6,335 bases of DNA. Origin: Actinomycetota bacterium (GTDB lineage: Bacteria; Actinomycetota; Actinomycetes; Nanopelagicales; Nanopelagicaceae). The stretch lies in contig WLSX01000031.1 in assembly GCA_009705675.1 (NCBI GenBank), positions 1 to 6,335 on the forward strand. Reading direction: 5' to 3'. A model generated the notes under the pieces. The model did no database searches. It had not been told where the DNA came from and saw only the letters and a list, made by a program, of their open reading frames with translations. A program made the position numbers and the translations under genes. This document shows, one piece after another, positions 1-6,323 of this stretch (the first letter of the stretch is position 1; each line of letters opens with the position of its first letter).

Positions 1-1
1 A

Positions 2-613
2 CTTTCTCATTACTCAAAACGAACAGCAGATATTGAATACAAGTTTGAGTTTGCTGGTACTGAGTGGGGCGAGCTAGAAGGTATTGCTAACCGAACAGAT
101 TTTGATTTGAAATCACACTCCAGGGCTTCGGGTGAAAACCTAACCTGGTTTGATCAAGAGAAAAATGAACGTTGGACACCTTATGTAATTGAACCAGCTG
201 CCGGTGTTGATCGATGCGCATTAACTTTTATGATGGATGCATATACCGAAGATGAAGCGCCAAACTCTAAGGGTGAGATGGAAAAAAGAGCGCTAATGAA
301 ATTAGATTACCGATTAGCACCAGTAAAAATTGGCGTGCTGCCGTTATCTCGAAATGCCGACCTTTCACCAAAAGCAAAGGATTTAGCTGATTCACTGCGC
401 AAAAACTGGAATGTAGATTTTGATGACGCCGGTGCAATTGGCAGAAGGTATCGCCGTCAAGATGAGATCGGTACACCATTTTGTATCACCGTGGATTTTG
501 AAAGCTTGGATGATCAAGCAGTAACAATCCGCGAGCGTGATTCAATGGCTCAATCTCGAATTGCAATTGATCAGGTGCAAAATTATCTAGCACCTAAATT
601 ATTAGGCTGCTAA
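2..613 (+). CDS. glyS: Glycyl-tRNA synthetase (alpha2 type), C-terminal part, 5' truncated by window edge
   Basis: Cytosolic class II aminoacyl-tRNA synthetase that charges tRNA-Gly with glycine using ATP. The reading frame is open from base 2, so the gene begins upstream. The 203 visible residues are somewhat under half of the roughly 460-residue actinobacterial enzyme. They start with [17 protein letters not shown], then the end of the catalytic core with motif 3 ([13 protein letters not shown]; the Arg codon is at 212-214) and YTEDEAP. From about base 314 follows the anticodon-binding domain ([21 protein letters not shown], the basic stretch [18 protein letters not shown], then [11 protein letters not shown]). 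These blocks are typical of the homodimeric bacterial/eukaryotic GlyRS, not the alpha2beta2 form. The TTG at 107 is an internal Leu codon, not a start. The stop TAA at 611-613 touches the dusB start codon, suggesting one operon. Confidence 0.96.
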   Translation, partial: LSHYSKRTADIEYKFEFAGTEWGELEGIANRTDFDLKSHSRASGENLTWFDQEKNERWTPYVIEPAAGVDRCALTFMMDAYTEDEAPNSKGEMEKRALMKLDYRLAPVKIGVLPLSRNADLSPKAKDLADSLRKNWNVDFDDAGAIGRRYRRQDEIGTPFCITVDFESLDDQAVTIRERDSMAQSRIAIDQVQNYLAPKLLGC

Positions 614-1780
614 TTGTTAACGCAGGTTAAGCCACTTCGTCTGCCAATTTCTAATGGCAACTTTAAAAATAATGAGGTAGTTCTAACTACACCAGTTGTA
701 CTTGCCCCAATGGCTGGTATTACCAATGCCGCCTTTAGAAGATTATGCCGTGAGCAAGGGGCGGGGTTATTTGTCTCTGAGATGGTTACCGCTAGAGCAT
801 TAATTGAACGACGTGAGGAAACATTTAGATTAATTAAACCTGGTGTTGGAGAAACTCCAAGATCAGTCCAGTTATATGCCGTAGATCCTGTTGTATTAGG
901 AAAAGCGGTAGATCTACTAGGGAATGAAAATTTAGCTGATCACATTGATTTAAATTTTGGTTGCCCAGTTCCAAAGGTGACCAGGCGTGGCGGCGGGGCA
1001 GCACTTCCTTATAAACGAAAATTATTCTCTGCAATTGTTGAATCAGCTGTTAAAGCTGCCAGTAAGTATGGAATGCCAGTTACAGTAAAGATGCGGGTTG
1101 GAATTAATTTTGAGCATCAAACATTTTTAGACTCAGCAAAATCAGCTGCTGATTTAGGAGTTGCTTGGGTAGCACTACATGCCAGAACTGCTGCGCAGTT
1201 ATATGAAGGCAGATCTGATTGGAATAAAATTACTGAATTAGTTGAGCATCTTTCTTCCACTGATGTGCCAGTACTTGGTAATGGTGATATTTGGTCTGGC
1301 CAAGATGCCATTTCAATGATGGAACAAACAGGTTGTGCTGGTGTTGTAGTTGGCAGAGGTTGTTTAGGTCGTCCTTGGTTATTTGCAGATTTAGTAAGTG
1401 CTTTTAATGGTGAAAACAAACGGGTTAATCCAACCTTGTTTGAGGTTAGACAAATTATGTTGCGCCATGGTCAATTATTAGTTGAGTACTTTGAAAATGA
1501 AGATCGAGCTATGCGAGATATTAGAAAACATATGGCTTGGTATTTAAAGGGCTTTTCAGTACCGCGTGAGATTAGAGCTTCCCTTGGCATGGTCGGATCA
1601 TTAACTGAGATGGAGCAATTGCTCTCTGGCGTTGCTGATCAACCATATCCGCAAGAGGTTGGTGATGGGCCAAGAGGACGAACTAGTCATGGCCGAGAGG
1701 TTAAATTACCCGATGGCTGGCTTGATGATCCAGATGAGTTTGCCACAATCACAATTGATGATGCTATTTCAGGTGGATAA
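614..1780 (+). CDS. dusB: tRNA-dihydrouridine synthase, DusB-type
   Basis: FMN-dependent enzyme that reduces specific uridines in the tRNA D-loop to dihydrouridine with NAD(P)H. The 388-residue product shows the Dus TIM barrel: FMN-site PMAGITNAAFRRLC (32-45), SVQLYAVDP (84-92), DLNFGCP with catalytic Cys117, VKMRVG with Lys159, LHART with His189, LGNGDI (221-226) and GVVVGRGCLGRPW (243-255). The C-terminal helical tRNA-binding domain includes RKHMAWYLKGF (304-314). The last 40 or so residues (GPRGRTSHGREVKLPDGWLDDPDE) resemble the tail I know from actinobacterial DusB. The start is TTG, immediately after the glyS stop. No ATG, GTG or other TTG occurs in frame before Met33, which lies inside the FMN motif. 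The Shine-Dalgarno is weak (AGG at 604-606), so coupling to glyS translation is likely. Which uridine position it modifies cannot be read from the sequence. Confidence 0.96.
   Translation: MLTQVKPLRLPISNGNFKNNEVVLTTPVVLAPMAGITNAAFRRLCREQGAGLFVSEMVTARALIERREETFRLIKPGVGETPRSVQLYAVDPVVLGKAVDLLGNENLADHIDLNFGCPVPKVTRRGGGAALPYKRKLFSAIVESAVKAASKYGMPVTVKMRVGINFEHQTFLDSAKSAADLGVAWVALHARTAAQLYEGRSDWNKITELVEHLSSTDVPVLGNGDIWSGQDAISMMEQTGCAGVVVGRGCLGRPWLFADLVSAFNGENKRVNPTLFEVRQIMLRHGQLLVEYFENEDRAMRDIRKHMAWYLKGFSVPREIRASLGMVGSLTEMEQLLSGVADQPYPQEVGDGPRGRTSHGREVKLPDGWLDDPDEFATITIDDAISGG
1771..1776 (+). promoter_or_regulatory. Ribosome binding site fixing the TTG start of the YdcF-like gene
   Basis: AGGTGG lies in the last codons of dusB, 9 nt before the TTG at 1786. 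An in-frame TAA at 1783-1785 directly precedes that TTG, so translation cannot begin further upstream, and no in-frame ATG occurs until Met47. This is the clearest Shine-Dalgarno in the window and supports the TTG start. Confidence 0.6.
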
Positions 1781-1785
1781 AGTAA

Positions 1786-2421
1786 TTGTTTATTTTTAAA
1801 TTAATACGACGTGTTATCTCATTTATATTGTTACTGATAATTGTTATTCCACTTTATGTAGCAGGAAGTATTTGGTACACGGCAAAAAACAGTACGGTTG
1901 AAAAATCAGATGTAATTTTAGTAATGGGAGCTGCTCAATTTGATGGCCGGCCAAGTGAAATTTTACTTGCCCGTCTTAATCAAGCAAAAAGTATTTTTCA
2001 AGATGGTTTAGCGCCAAGAATTTATTCAGTTGGAGGCGGAGCACCCGGGGATCGCACAACTGAGGCAGCAGCAAGTAAGGCCTGGTTAATTGGCAATGGT
2101 GTTAAAAAAGCAAATATTTTATCGATTACAAAGGGGCGAGATACTTTAAGTAGCACCAAGGCATATGTTGAGCAAATGAAAAAAGCAAAGTTTTCATCAG
2201 TTGTAATTGTTACCGATCCATACCATTGTTATCGAGCAATTAAAATGGCAAAAGATCTTGGCATTAAAGCAACATGTTCTGCGGTTGAAAGTGGACCGGC
2301 CGCAAACTCTGGAATGAAGTATTTAGCCAGAGAGACTGGGGCATATCTTGCTTATGTAACCGTTGGACGGCTGGGAATAAAATTAAGCGATAGATTAATC
2401 GCAAAGAATCTATACTCTTAA
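1786..2421 (+). CDS. Membrane-anchored YdcF/SanA-like (DUF218) protein
   Basis: 211-residue protein of the DUF218 family (YdcF, SanA, ElyC relatives). Some members affect envelope integrity, but no reaction is firmly established for the family. Residues 1-9 are basic (MFIFKLIRR) and are followed by one hydrophobic segment at about 10-30, read here as an uncleaved signal anchor that places the domain outside the membrane. The DUF218 core begins with SDVILVMGAAQFDGRPSEIL (41-60), then a Gly-rich turn SVGGGAPGDRTTEAAA (81-96), GRDTLSST (117-124) and VTDPYHCYRA (142-151), the family's conserved D-P-[YF]-H block. Cys147 and Cys164 are the only cysteines and could form a disulfide if the domain is extracytoplasmic (inference). 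The gene starts 5 nt after dusB with a good ribosome binding site and ends 3 nt before the next gene. Family assignment is strong; the function is unknown. Confidence 0.85.
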   Translation: MFIFKLIRRVISFILLLIIVIPLYVAGSIWYTAKNSTVEKSDVILVMGAAQFDGRPSEILLARLNQAKSIFQDGLAPRIYSVGGGAPGDRTTEAAASKAWLIGNGVKKANILSITKGRDTLSSTKAYVEQMKKAKFSSVVIVTDPYHCYRAIKMAKDLGIKATCSAVESGPAANSGMKYLARETGAYLAYVTVGRLGIKLSDRLIAKNLYS

Positions 2422-2424
2422 GCC

Positions 2425-3036
2425 ATGGAATTTCTACCAGCACTTGATTTACTCTCTACCTTAGTTTTTGCTTTGGTCGGCGCTCGGATAGCAGCTGATA
2501 AAGGCTTAGATTATGGTGGTATTGCATTTATTGCGGCAGTTGCATCACTTTCGGGCGGAACCTTAAGAAATCTGTTTCTTGGACTAACACCGGTATGGAT
2601 TATTGATCCTTGGATAATTGTTTCAGTGTTAAGTGCTGTATTAATCACCTTAGTCTTTAGAAGAGTTACTCGTATCGGAAAAACTCTGCTGGTAATGGAT
2701 ACTTTAGGACTTGCCGTAGCGACCATCTCAGGATCACACCTTGCCTTTAAAGAAAATGTTTTGTGGTGGGCGGCGATAATTCTTGGGTTAATTACCGCGG
2801 TAACTGGCGGACTGCTCCGTGATGTTCTCTGCCAAGTAGAGCCTGTGCTTTTACATCGGGAAACTATTGGAACTTCATCCTTAATGGGAGCAATTACTTT
2901 TGTTGCACTTCATCAACTTGATGTTTCTCAAACCATTTCGGCAATCGCTGGGGCAGCAATCGTGGTAATAACTCGAATTGTCTCAATCTACTTTGATCTA
3001 CATTTACCAAAATTTAATAAGCACACAAACCCATAA
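2425..3036 (+). CDS. TRIC / UPF0126-family small membrane protein (YadS/YicG-like)
   Basis: 203-residue, very hydrophobic protein made of two tandem homologous halves, as in the UPF0126 family. The family is annotated as trimeric intracellular cation channel-like and, in some resources, as a glycine transporter. The substrate here cannot be told. Half one (about 5-78) holds LDLLSTLVFALVGARIAADKG and SGGTLRNLFLG (43-53). Half two (about 88-162) holds VMDTLGLAVATISGSHLA and TGGLLRDVL (127-135). Roughly six to seven membrane segments are visible. The G-G-x-L-R-D signature is intact in the second half, but Asp is replaced by Asn49 in the first. The C-terminal tail (LPKFNKHTNP) is short and polar. 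ATG lies 3 nt after the upstream stop with no clear Shine-Dalgarno, pointing to translational coupling. A TATACT hexamer at 2411-2416 might provide an extra promoter. Confidence 0.88.
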   Translation: MEFLPALDLLSTLVFALVGARIAADKGLDYGGIAFIAAVASLSGGTLRNLFLGLTPVWIIDPWIIVSVLSAVLITLVFRRVTRIGKTLLVMDTLGLAVATISGSHLAFKENVLWWAAIILGLITAVTGGLLRDVLCQVEPVLLHRETIGTSSLMGAITFVALHQLDVSQTISAIAGAAIVVITRIVSIYFDLHLPKFNKHTNP

Positions 3037-3069
3037 TTAGTCGCAGTTTCTTAAAGTTTTGCGCACAGA

Positions 3070-3075
3070 TAGGAT
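3070..3075 (+). promoter_or_regulatory. Candidate -10 element (possible leaderless start) upstream of dgt
   Basis: TAGGAT lies exactly 6 nt before the ATG at 3082. It matches the actinobacterial TANNNT -10 pattern and would put the transcription start on, or within a base of, the start codon, giving a leaderless mRNA. At the -35 position, TTTCTT (3047-3052, 17-nt spacer) is only a weak match. The same bases can be read as an AGGA Shine-Dalgarno (3071-3074) with 7-nt spacing, so the call is ambiguous. Confidence 0.45.
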
Positions 3076-3081
3076 TGCCAT

Positions 3082-4326
3082 ATGGTGATTAGAGCAGCCG
3101 CTGAACATCCTGGCTACAGCGCTTTTGATCGTGCCAGATTTTTAGATGAGCCAGCAAAACGTGGTGGCCGAACTGAGTTTGCTAGAGATCGCGCTCGAAT
3201 AATTCATTCCTTCGCACTTCGACGTCTTGCTGCAAAAACTCAAGTTGCAGTTCCATGGGCAACTGATTTTCCAAGAACCAGACTTTCTCACTCACTTGAG
3301 TGCGCTCAAGTTGGACGTGAGTTAGGTGCTGCCTTAGGTGCTGATCCAGATTTAATGGAGGGTGCATGTCTTGCCCATGACATCGGGCATCCACCATTTG
3401 GCCACAACGGTGAAGAGGTTTTAAATCAATTAGCAGATTCTTGTGGTGGCTTTGAAGGTAATGCGCAAAGTCTTAGATTATTAATTAGATTAGAAGCAAA
3501 AACAGTTTTGCCAGATGGAAAATCAATTGGACTAAATTTAACTAGAGCTTCTCTTGATGCTGCCACAAAGTATCCATGGAGCAGGGTGAAGGATGCGAAG
3601 AAGTTTGGTGTTTATGAGGATGATCTTGAGATATTTAACTGGTATCGAACTGGTATTGAGTCTGGCAAAACCTCAATGGAGGCGCAGATTATGGATTGGT
3701 CTGATGATGTTGCCTATAGCGTTCATGATTTAGAGGATTCATTAGTTTCTGGTCAAATTAAATTAGATCAATTAAGCAATGATTTACCAAAATTATTTAA
3801 GGTTGCAAGAGAAATGTATTTAGCTGATATCACAGAGGCTGAGATGCAGATAGCACTTTCATCGCTGCAAAAATTATCTTGCTGGCCACGTTATTACGAT
3901 GGTACTCATCGCTCACTTGCCCGTCTTAAAGATTTAGCAAGCCAGTTAGTTGGCAGATTTGCCCAAGCCGCTGAGGTTGCTACTCAAGAAACTTATGGTG
4001 ATGGTGATCTAACCAGATATAGCGCAAACCTAGTTGTACCAAGGGCGCAGCGGGTGGAGGTGGCATTATTAAAATCAATGGCCGGGCATTATGTAATTAA
4101 TGCTGCTGATTCCCAGATTAGGTATGCAGATCAACAGAAATTACTTACCGAATTGGTAGAGGCTATTTTGCAAAGTGCACCAGCAACCTTAGAGAGTTTT
4201 TTCTTACAGGATTGGCAGCAGGCGCAAAGTGATCAACAACGACTTCGAGTTGTAATCGATCAGGTCGCATCCCTTACTGATCCAGGCGCAGTAGCCCTGC
4301 ATGAGCGCTTAATTAACAGGCGGTAA
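3082..4326 (+). CDS. dgt: Deoxyguanosinetriphosphate triphosphohydrolase-like protein (HD superfamily)
   Basis: Cytosolic metal-dependent dNTPase that splits dGTP or other dNTPs into deoxynucleoside and tripolyphosphate, helping control dNTP pools. The 414-residue product carries the family N-terminus (FARDRARIIHSFALRRLAAK, 33-52) and TRLSHSLECAQVGRELG (66-82), with His70 the first HD-domain ligand. AHDIGHPPFGHNGE (98-111) supplies His99-Asp100 plus His103 and His108. Then come FEGNAQSLRLLIRLE (124-138) and DWSDDVAYSVHDLED (205-219) with the final metal-binding Asp. All expected HD ligands are present and the length is normal for the actinobacterial type, which is shorter than E. coli Dgt. 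ATG at 3082 fits the usual short N-terminal extension; GTG at 3085 is the only near alternative. It lies 45 nt after the TRIC-like gene and 34 nt before dnaG, a dgt-dnaG order I recall as common in actinobacteria. Substrate preference among dNTPs is not visible. Confidence 0.95.
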   Translation: MVIRAAAEHPGYSAFDRARFLDEPAKRGGRTEFARDRARIIHSFALRRLAAKTQVAVPWATDFPRTRLSHSLECAQVGRELGAALGADPDLMEGACLAHDIGHPPFGHNGEEVLNQLADSCGGFEGNAQSLRLLIRLEAKTVLPDGKSIGLNLTRASLDAATKYPWSRVKDAKKFGVYEDDLEIFNWYRTGIESGKTSMEAQIMDWSDDVAYSVHDLEDSLVSGQIKLDQLSNDLPKLFKVAREMYLADITEAEMQIALSSLQKLSCWPRYYDGTHRSLARLKDLASQLVGRFAQAAEVATQETYGDGDLTRYSANLVVPRAQRVEVALLKSMAGHYVINAADSQIRYADQQKLLTELVEAILQSAPATLESFFLQDWQQAQSDQQRLRVVIDQVASLTDPGAVALHERLINRR

Positions 4327-4348
4327 TTTAAATTGTCTAAGCAGAAAC

Positions 4349-4354
4349 TAGGAT
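4349..4354 (+). promoter_or_regulatory. Candidate -10 element (possible leaderless start) upstream of dnaG
   Basis: TAGGAT again lies exactly 6 nt before an ATG (4361), the same arrangement as at dgt. The 34-nt gap shows no good -35: TTGTCT at 4333-4338 is only 10 nt away, too close. As an alternative, AGGA at 4350-4353 is a Shine-Dalgarno with 7-nt spacing; the second AGGA (4355-4358) is too near the ATG. If it is a promoter, dnaG can be transcribed separately from dgt. Confidence 0.42.
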
Positions 4355-4360
4355 AGGAAT

Positions 4361-6169
4361 ATGGCTGGCCGGATTAAGGATGAAGATGTCACATATATTC
4401 GTGACCATTCACCAATTGATGATGTAGTTGCAGATTATGTGCAGCTTAAAAATGCTGGCGGCGGACAGAAAAAAGGCTTATGTCCATTTCATGATGAGAA
4501 GAGTCCTTCTTTTCATGTAACTCCAAGTAAGGGATATTTCCACTGCTTTGGTTGTCAGGTAGGCGGAGATGTAATTGCATTTATTATGAAGTTAGAACAT
4601 TTAACATTTACCGAAACAGTTGAACGGCTGGCAGATCGAATTGGCTACACGCTTCGTTATGAAGCCGGAAGTGTTAATGCTGGTCCATCAATTAACCGCT
4701 CTAGATTAGTTGCGGCAAACACAGCAGCTTCAAATTTCTACCAAGAACAATTACAACTTCCATCTGCTCAACATGGCAGAGATTTTTTAACTAAACGTGG
4801 CTTTGACAGAGATGCTGCTAAAAACTTTAATGTTGGTTACGCCCCAGATGAGTGGGATGGTTTGTATAAAGAGCTAAAAGGTAAAGGCTTTACCGATGAG
4901 GAGTTAAATCTTGCCGGCTTAGTTAAAGAGGGAAGCAAGGGGATGATTGATCGATATCGAAATCGATTAATTTGGCCAGTTAAAGATATTTCAGGTGATG
5001 TAGTTGGCTTTGGCGCTAGAAAACTTGCCAGCGATGAGGTTGATACCGGTCCTAAGTATTTAAACTCACCGGAGACCCCAGTTTATAAGAAGAATGCAAT
5101 TCTTTACGGCCTTGATATGGCAAAAAAAGAGATTGCAAAAAGCCGTCAGGTTGTAATTGTTGAAGGTTATACCGATGTAATGGCAGCGCACTTAGCTGGT
5201 GTTACTACCGCAGTTGCCACCTGTGGAACTGCATTTGGGGATGAGCACATCAGAATTATTAGAAGATTGTTAATGGATGCTGATGCATTTCGAGGTGAGG
5301 TTATCTTCACCTTTGATGGTGATGCTGCTGGGCAAAAAGCTGCACTTCGCGCATTTGAAGATGATCAAAAGTTTGTTGCCCAAACATTTGTCGCAGTTGA
5401 ACCAAATGGCATGGATCCATGTGAGCTTCGCCAAGCACATGGCGATGACGCAGTTCGAAACTTAGTTGCCAGAAGAGTTCCATTATTTGAATTTGCTATT
5501 AAATCAGTTATTGCTAATTACGATATTACATCCGCTGAAGGCAGAGTTAATGCGCTAAACCAGGTTGCGCCCTTAATTGGTCGAATAAGAGACGCATCCC
5601 TTAGGCCAGAGTATGTTCGATTACTTGCTGGCTGGCTGGGTATGGAGGTAGATATTGTCTCTACTGCAGTTAAACGAAGCGGTAAGCCATCTGATATTCA
5701 GAGTGATAAACGAGTTAATCTAACCGATCCAGTTTTGGTTTTAGAGCGTGAGGTTTTAAAGGTTAAATTACAACTTCCAACTATGGCGCATAGCTGGGTT
5801 GATTTAGAGCCAGCTGCATTTTCATTTCCGCTATATGCCTCCCTTCGCACCTTAATTGATAATCAAAAAGAGTTTAGTACTCAAGATTTGCTTGAAAAAT
5901 GTGACAGTGACGAACTTAAATCTTTAATTACTGAATTAACTGTTGAACCGATTAGAACAGATGGTGAGGTTTCAGATCGTTATATCACCAGTATTTTCGC
6001 CCGCCTACGTGAGGTTGCATTAAGCAGATCAATTGCTGAGATTAAATCCACATTGCAAAGGCTTAATCCAGTTGAAAATGATGCGCAGTATCAAGAGATA
6101 TTTGGTCAATTAGTTGGCATGGAGGCGGCCCGTCGGGTGCAAAAAGAGTTAGCACTTGGGGAGAGTTAA
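4361..6169 (+). CDS. dnaG: DNA primase DnaG
   Basis: Synthesises the short RNA primers that start leading strands and Okazaki fragments, working with the replicative helicase DnaB. The 602-residue product is full length with three expected parts. The N-terminal CHC2 zinc-binding domain has ligands Cys41, His44, Cys62 and Cys65 (CPFHDEKSPSFHV and FHCFGCQVGGD). The central RNA polymerase domain contains YRNRLIWPV and VVGFGARKL, then the TOPRIM fold with VIVEGYTDVMAA (catalytic Glu268), VATCGTAFG and FTFDGDAAG (metal-binding Asp319 and Asp321). The C-terminal region from about 460 to 602, starting near DPVLVLEREVLK, is helical, weakly conserved and presumed to bind DnaB. The start MAGRIKDEDVTYIRDHSPIDDVV matches the usual DnaG N-terminus. 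No catalytic residue is missing. It follows dgt by 34 nt and precedes tRNA-Asn. Confidence 0.97.
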   Translation: MAGRIKDEDVTYIRDHSPIDDVVADYVQLKNAGGGQKKGLCPFHDEKSPSFHVTPSKGYFHCFGCQVGGDVIAFIMKLEHLTFTETVERLADRIGYTLRYEAGSVNAGPSINRSRLVAANTAASNFYQEQLQLPSAQHGRDFLTKRGFDRDAAKNFNVGYAPDEWDGLYKELKGKGFTDEELNLAGLVKEGSKGMIDRYRNRLIWPVKDISGDVVGFGARKLASDEVDTGPKYLNSPETPVYKKNAILYGLDMAKKEIAKSRQVVIVEGYTDVMAAHLAGVTTAVATCGTAFGDEHIRIIRRLLMDADAFRGEVIFTFDGDAAGQKAALRAFEDDQKFVAQTFVAVEPNGMDPCELRQAHGDDAVRNLVARRVPLFEFAIKSVIANYDITSAEGRVNALNQVAPLIGRIRDASLRPEYVRLLAGWLGMEVDIVSTAVKRSGKPSDIQSDKRVNLTDPVLVLEREVLKVKLQLPTMAHSWVDLEPAAFSFPLYASLRTLIDNQKEFSTQDLLEKCDSDELKSLITELTVEPIRTDGEVSDRYITSIFARLREVALSRSIAEIKSTLQRLNPVENDAQYQEIFGQLVGMEAARRVQKELALGES

Positions 6170-6188
6170 AGAGAAATAAGCGCAAGGT

Positions 6189-6216
6189 TTGAGCAGGTTA
6201 AGATATTCGCTACTAT
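6189..6216 (+). promoter_or_regulatory. Probable promoter of tRNA-Asn
   Basis: TTGAGC (6189-6194) and TACTAT (6211-6216) form a -35/-10 pair with a 16-nt spacer, in the 81-nt gap between dnaG and the tRNA. Transcription would begin near 6223-6225, about 26 nt before the mature tRNA. It is the best sigma-70-like pair I see in the window. A second AT-rich hexamer, GATATT (6202-6207), is a weaker alternative -10. Confidence 0.5.
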
Positions 6217-6225
6217 TTGCCCTCA

Positions 6226-6245
6226 CCAATCTTTAATTAGATTGG
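6226..6245 (+). other. 7-bp hairpin between dnaG and tRNA-Asn
   Basis: CCAATCT (6226-6232) and AGATTGG (6239-6245) are perfect reverse complements around a 6-nt loop, TTAATT. No T-run follows on either strand, so it is not a canonical intrinsic terminator. It ends 5 nt before the mature tRNA 5' end, and the predicted transcription start lies at its left edge, so it may form the leader of the tRNA precursor. A weak dnaG terminator remains possible. Confidence 0.5.
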
Positions 6246-6250
6246 CGTAA

Positions 6251-6323
6251 TCCCTGATAGCTCAATTGGCAGAGCAGCCGGCTGTTAACCGGCAGGTTCT
6301 TGGTTCGAGTCCAAGTCAGGGAG
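6251..6323 (+). tRNA. tRNA-Asn, anticodon GUU
   Basis: A complete 73-nt cloverleaf can be folded by eye. The acceptor stem TCCCTGA/TCAGGGA (6251-6257 with 6316-6322) has 7 perfect pairs, and the discriminator is G6323. The D-arm is GCTC/GAGC (6260-6263 with 6272-6275), with GG in its loop. The anticodon stem is GCCGG/CCGGC (6277-6281 with 6289-6293), and its loop CTGTTAA carries GTT at 6284-6286, which reads the Asn codons AAC and AAU. The variable loop is AGGTT. The T-arm is CTTGG/CCAAG with loop TTCGAGT. The bases after the discriminator are CAT, so the 3' CCA is not encoded and must be added by tRNA nucleotidyltransferase, as for many actinobacterial tRNAs. It has its own likely promoter. 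Confidence 0.97.

Noticed and set aside
107..613. A free-standing 168-residue gene starting at TTG 107
   Set aside because: The same frame is open to base 2 and reads continuously as glycyl-tRNA synthetase across 107; the TTG is an internal Leu codon.
1117..1419. 100-residue open frame on the minus strand within dusB
   Set aside because: It lies opposite a strongly conserved Dus core, shows no recognisable motif or ribosome binding site, and is best explained as a shadow of dusB. The shorter minus-strand frames elsewhere have the same explanation.
3042..3063. CGCA...TGCG inverted repeat as a terminator between the TRIC-like gene and dgt
   Set aside because: Only 4 outer base pairs match and the inner bases do not pair, so no stable stem or intrinsic terminator is supported.
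4333..4338. TTGTCT as the -35 box for the dnaG promoter
   Set aside because: The spacer to TAGGAT is only 10 nt, far below the usual 16-19 nt.
5277..5465. 62-residue + strand open frame inside dnaG
   Set aside because: It overlaps the TOPRIM region of dnaG in another frame and resembles no known protein.
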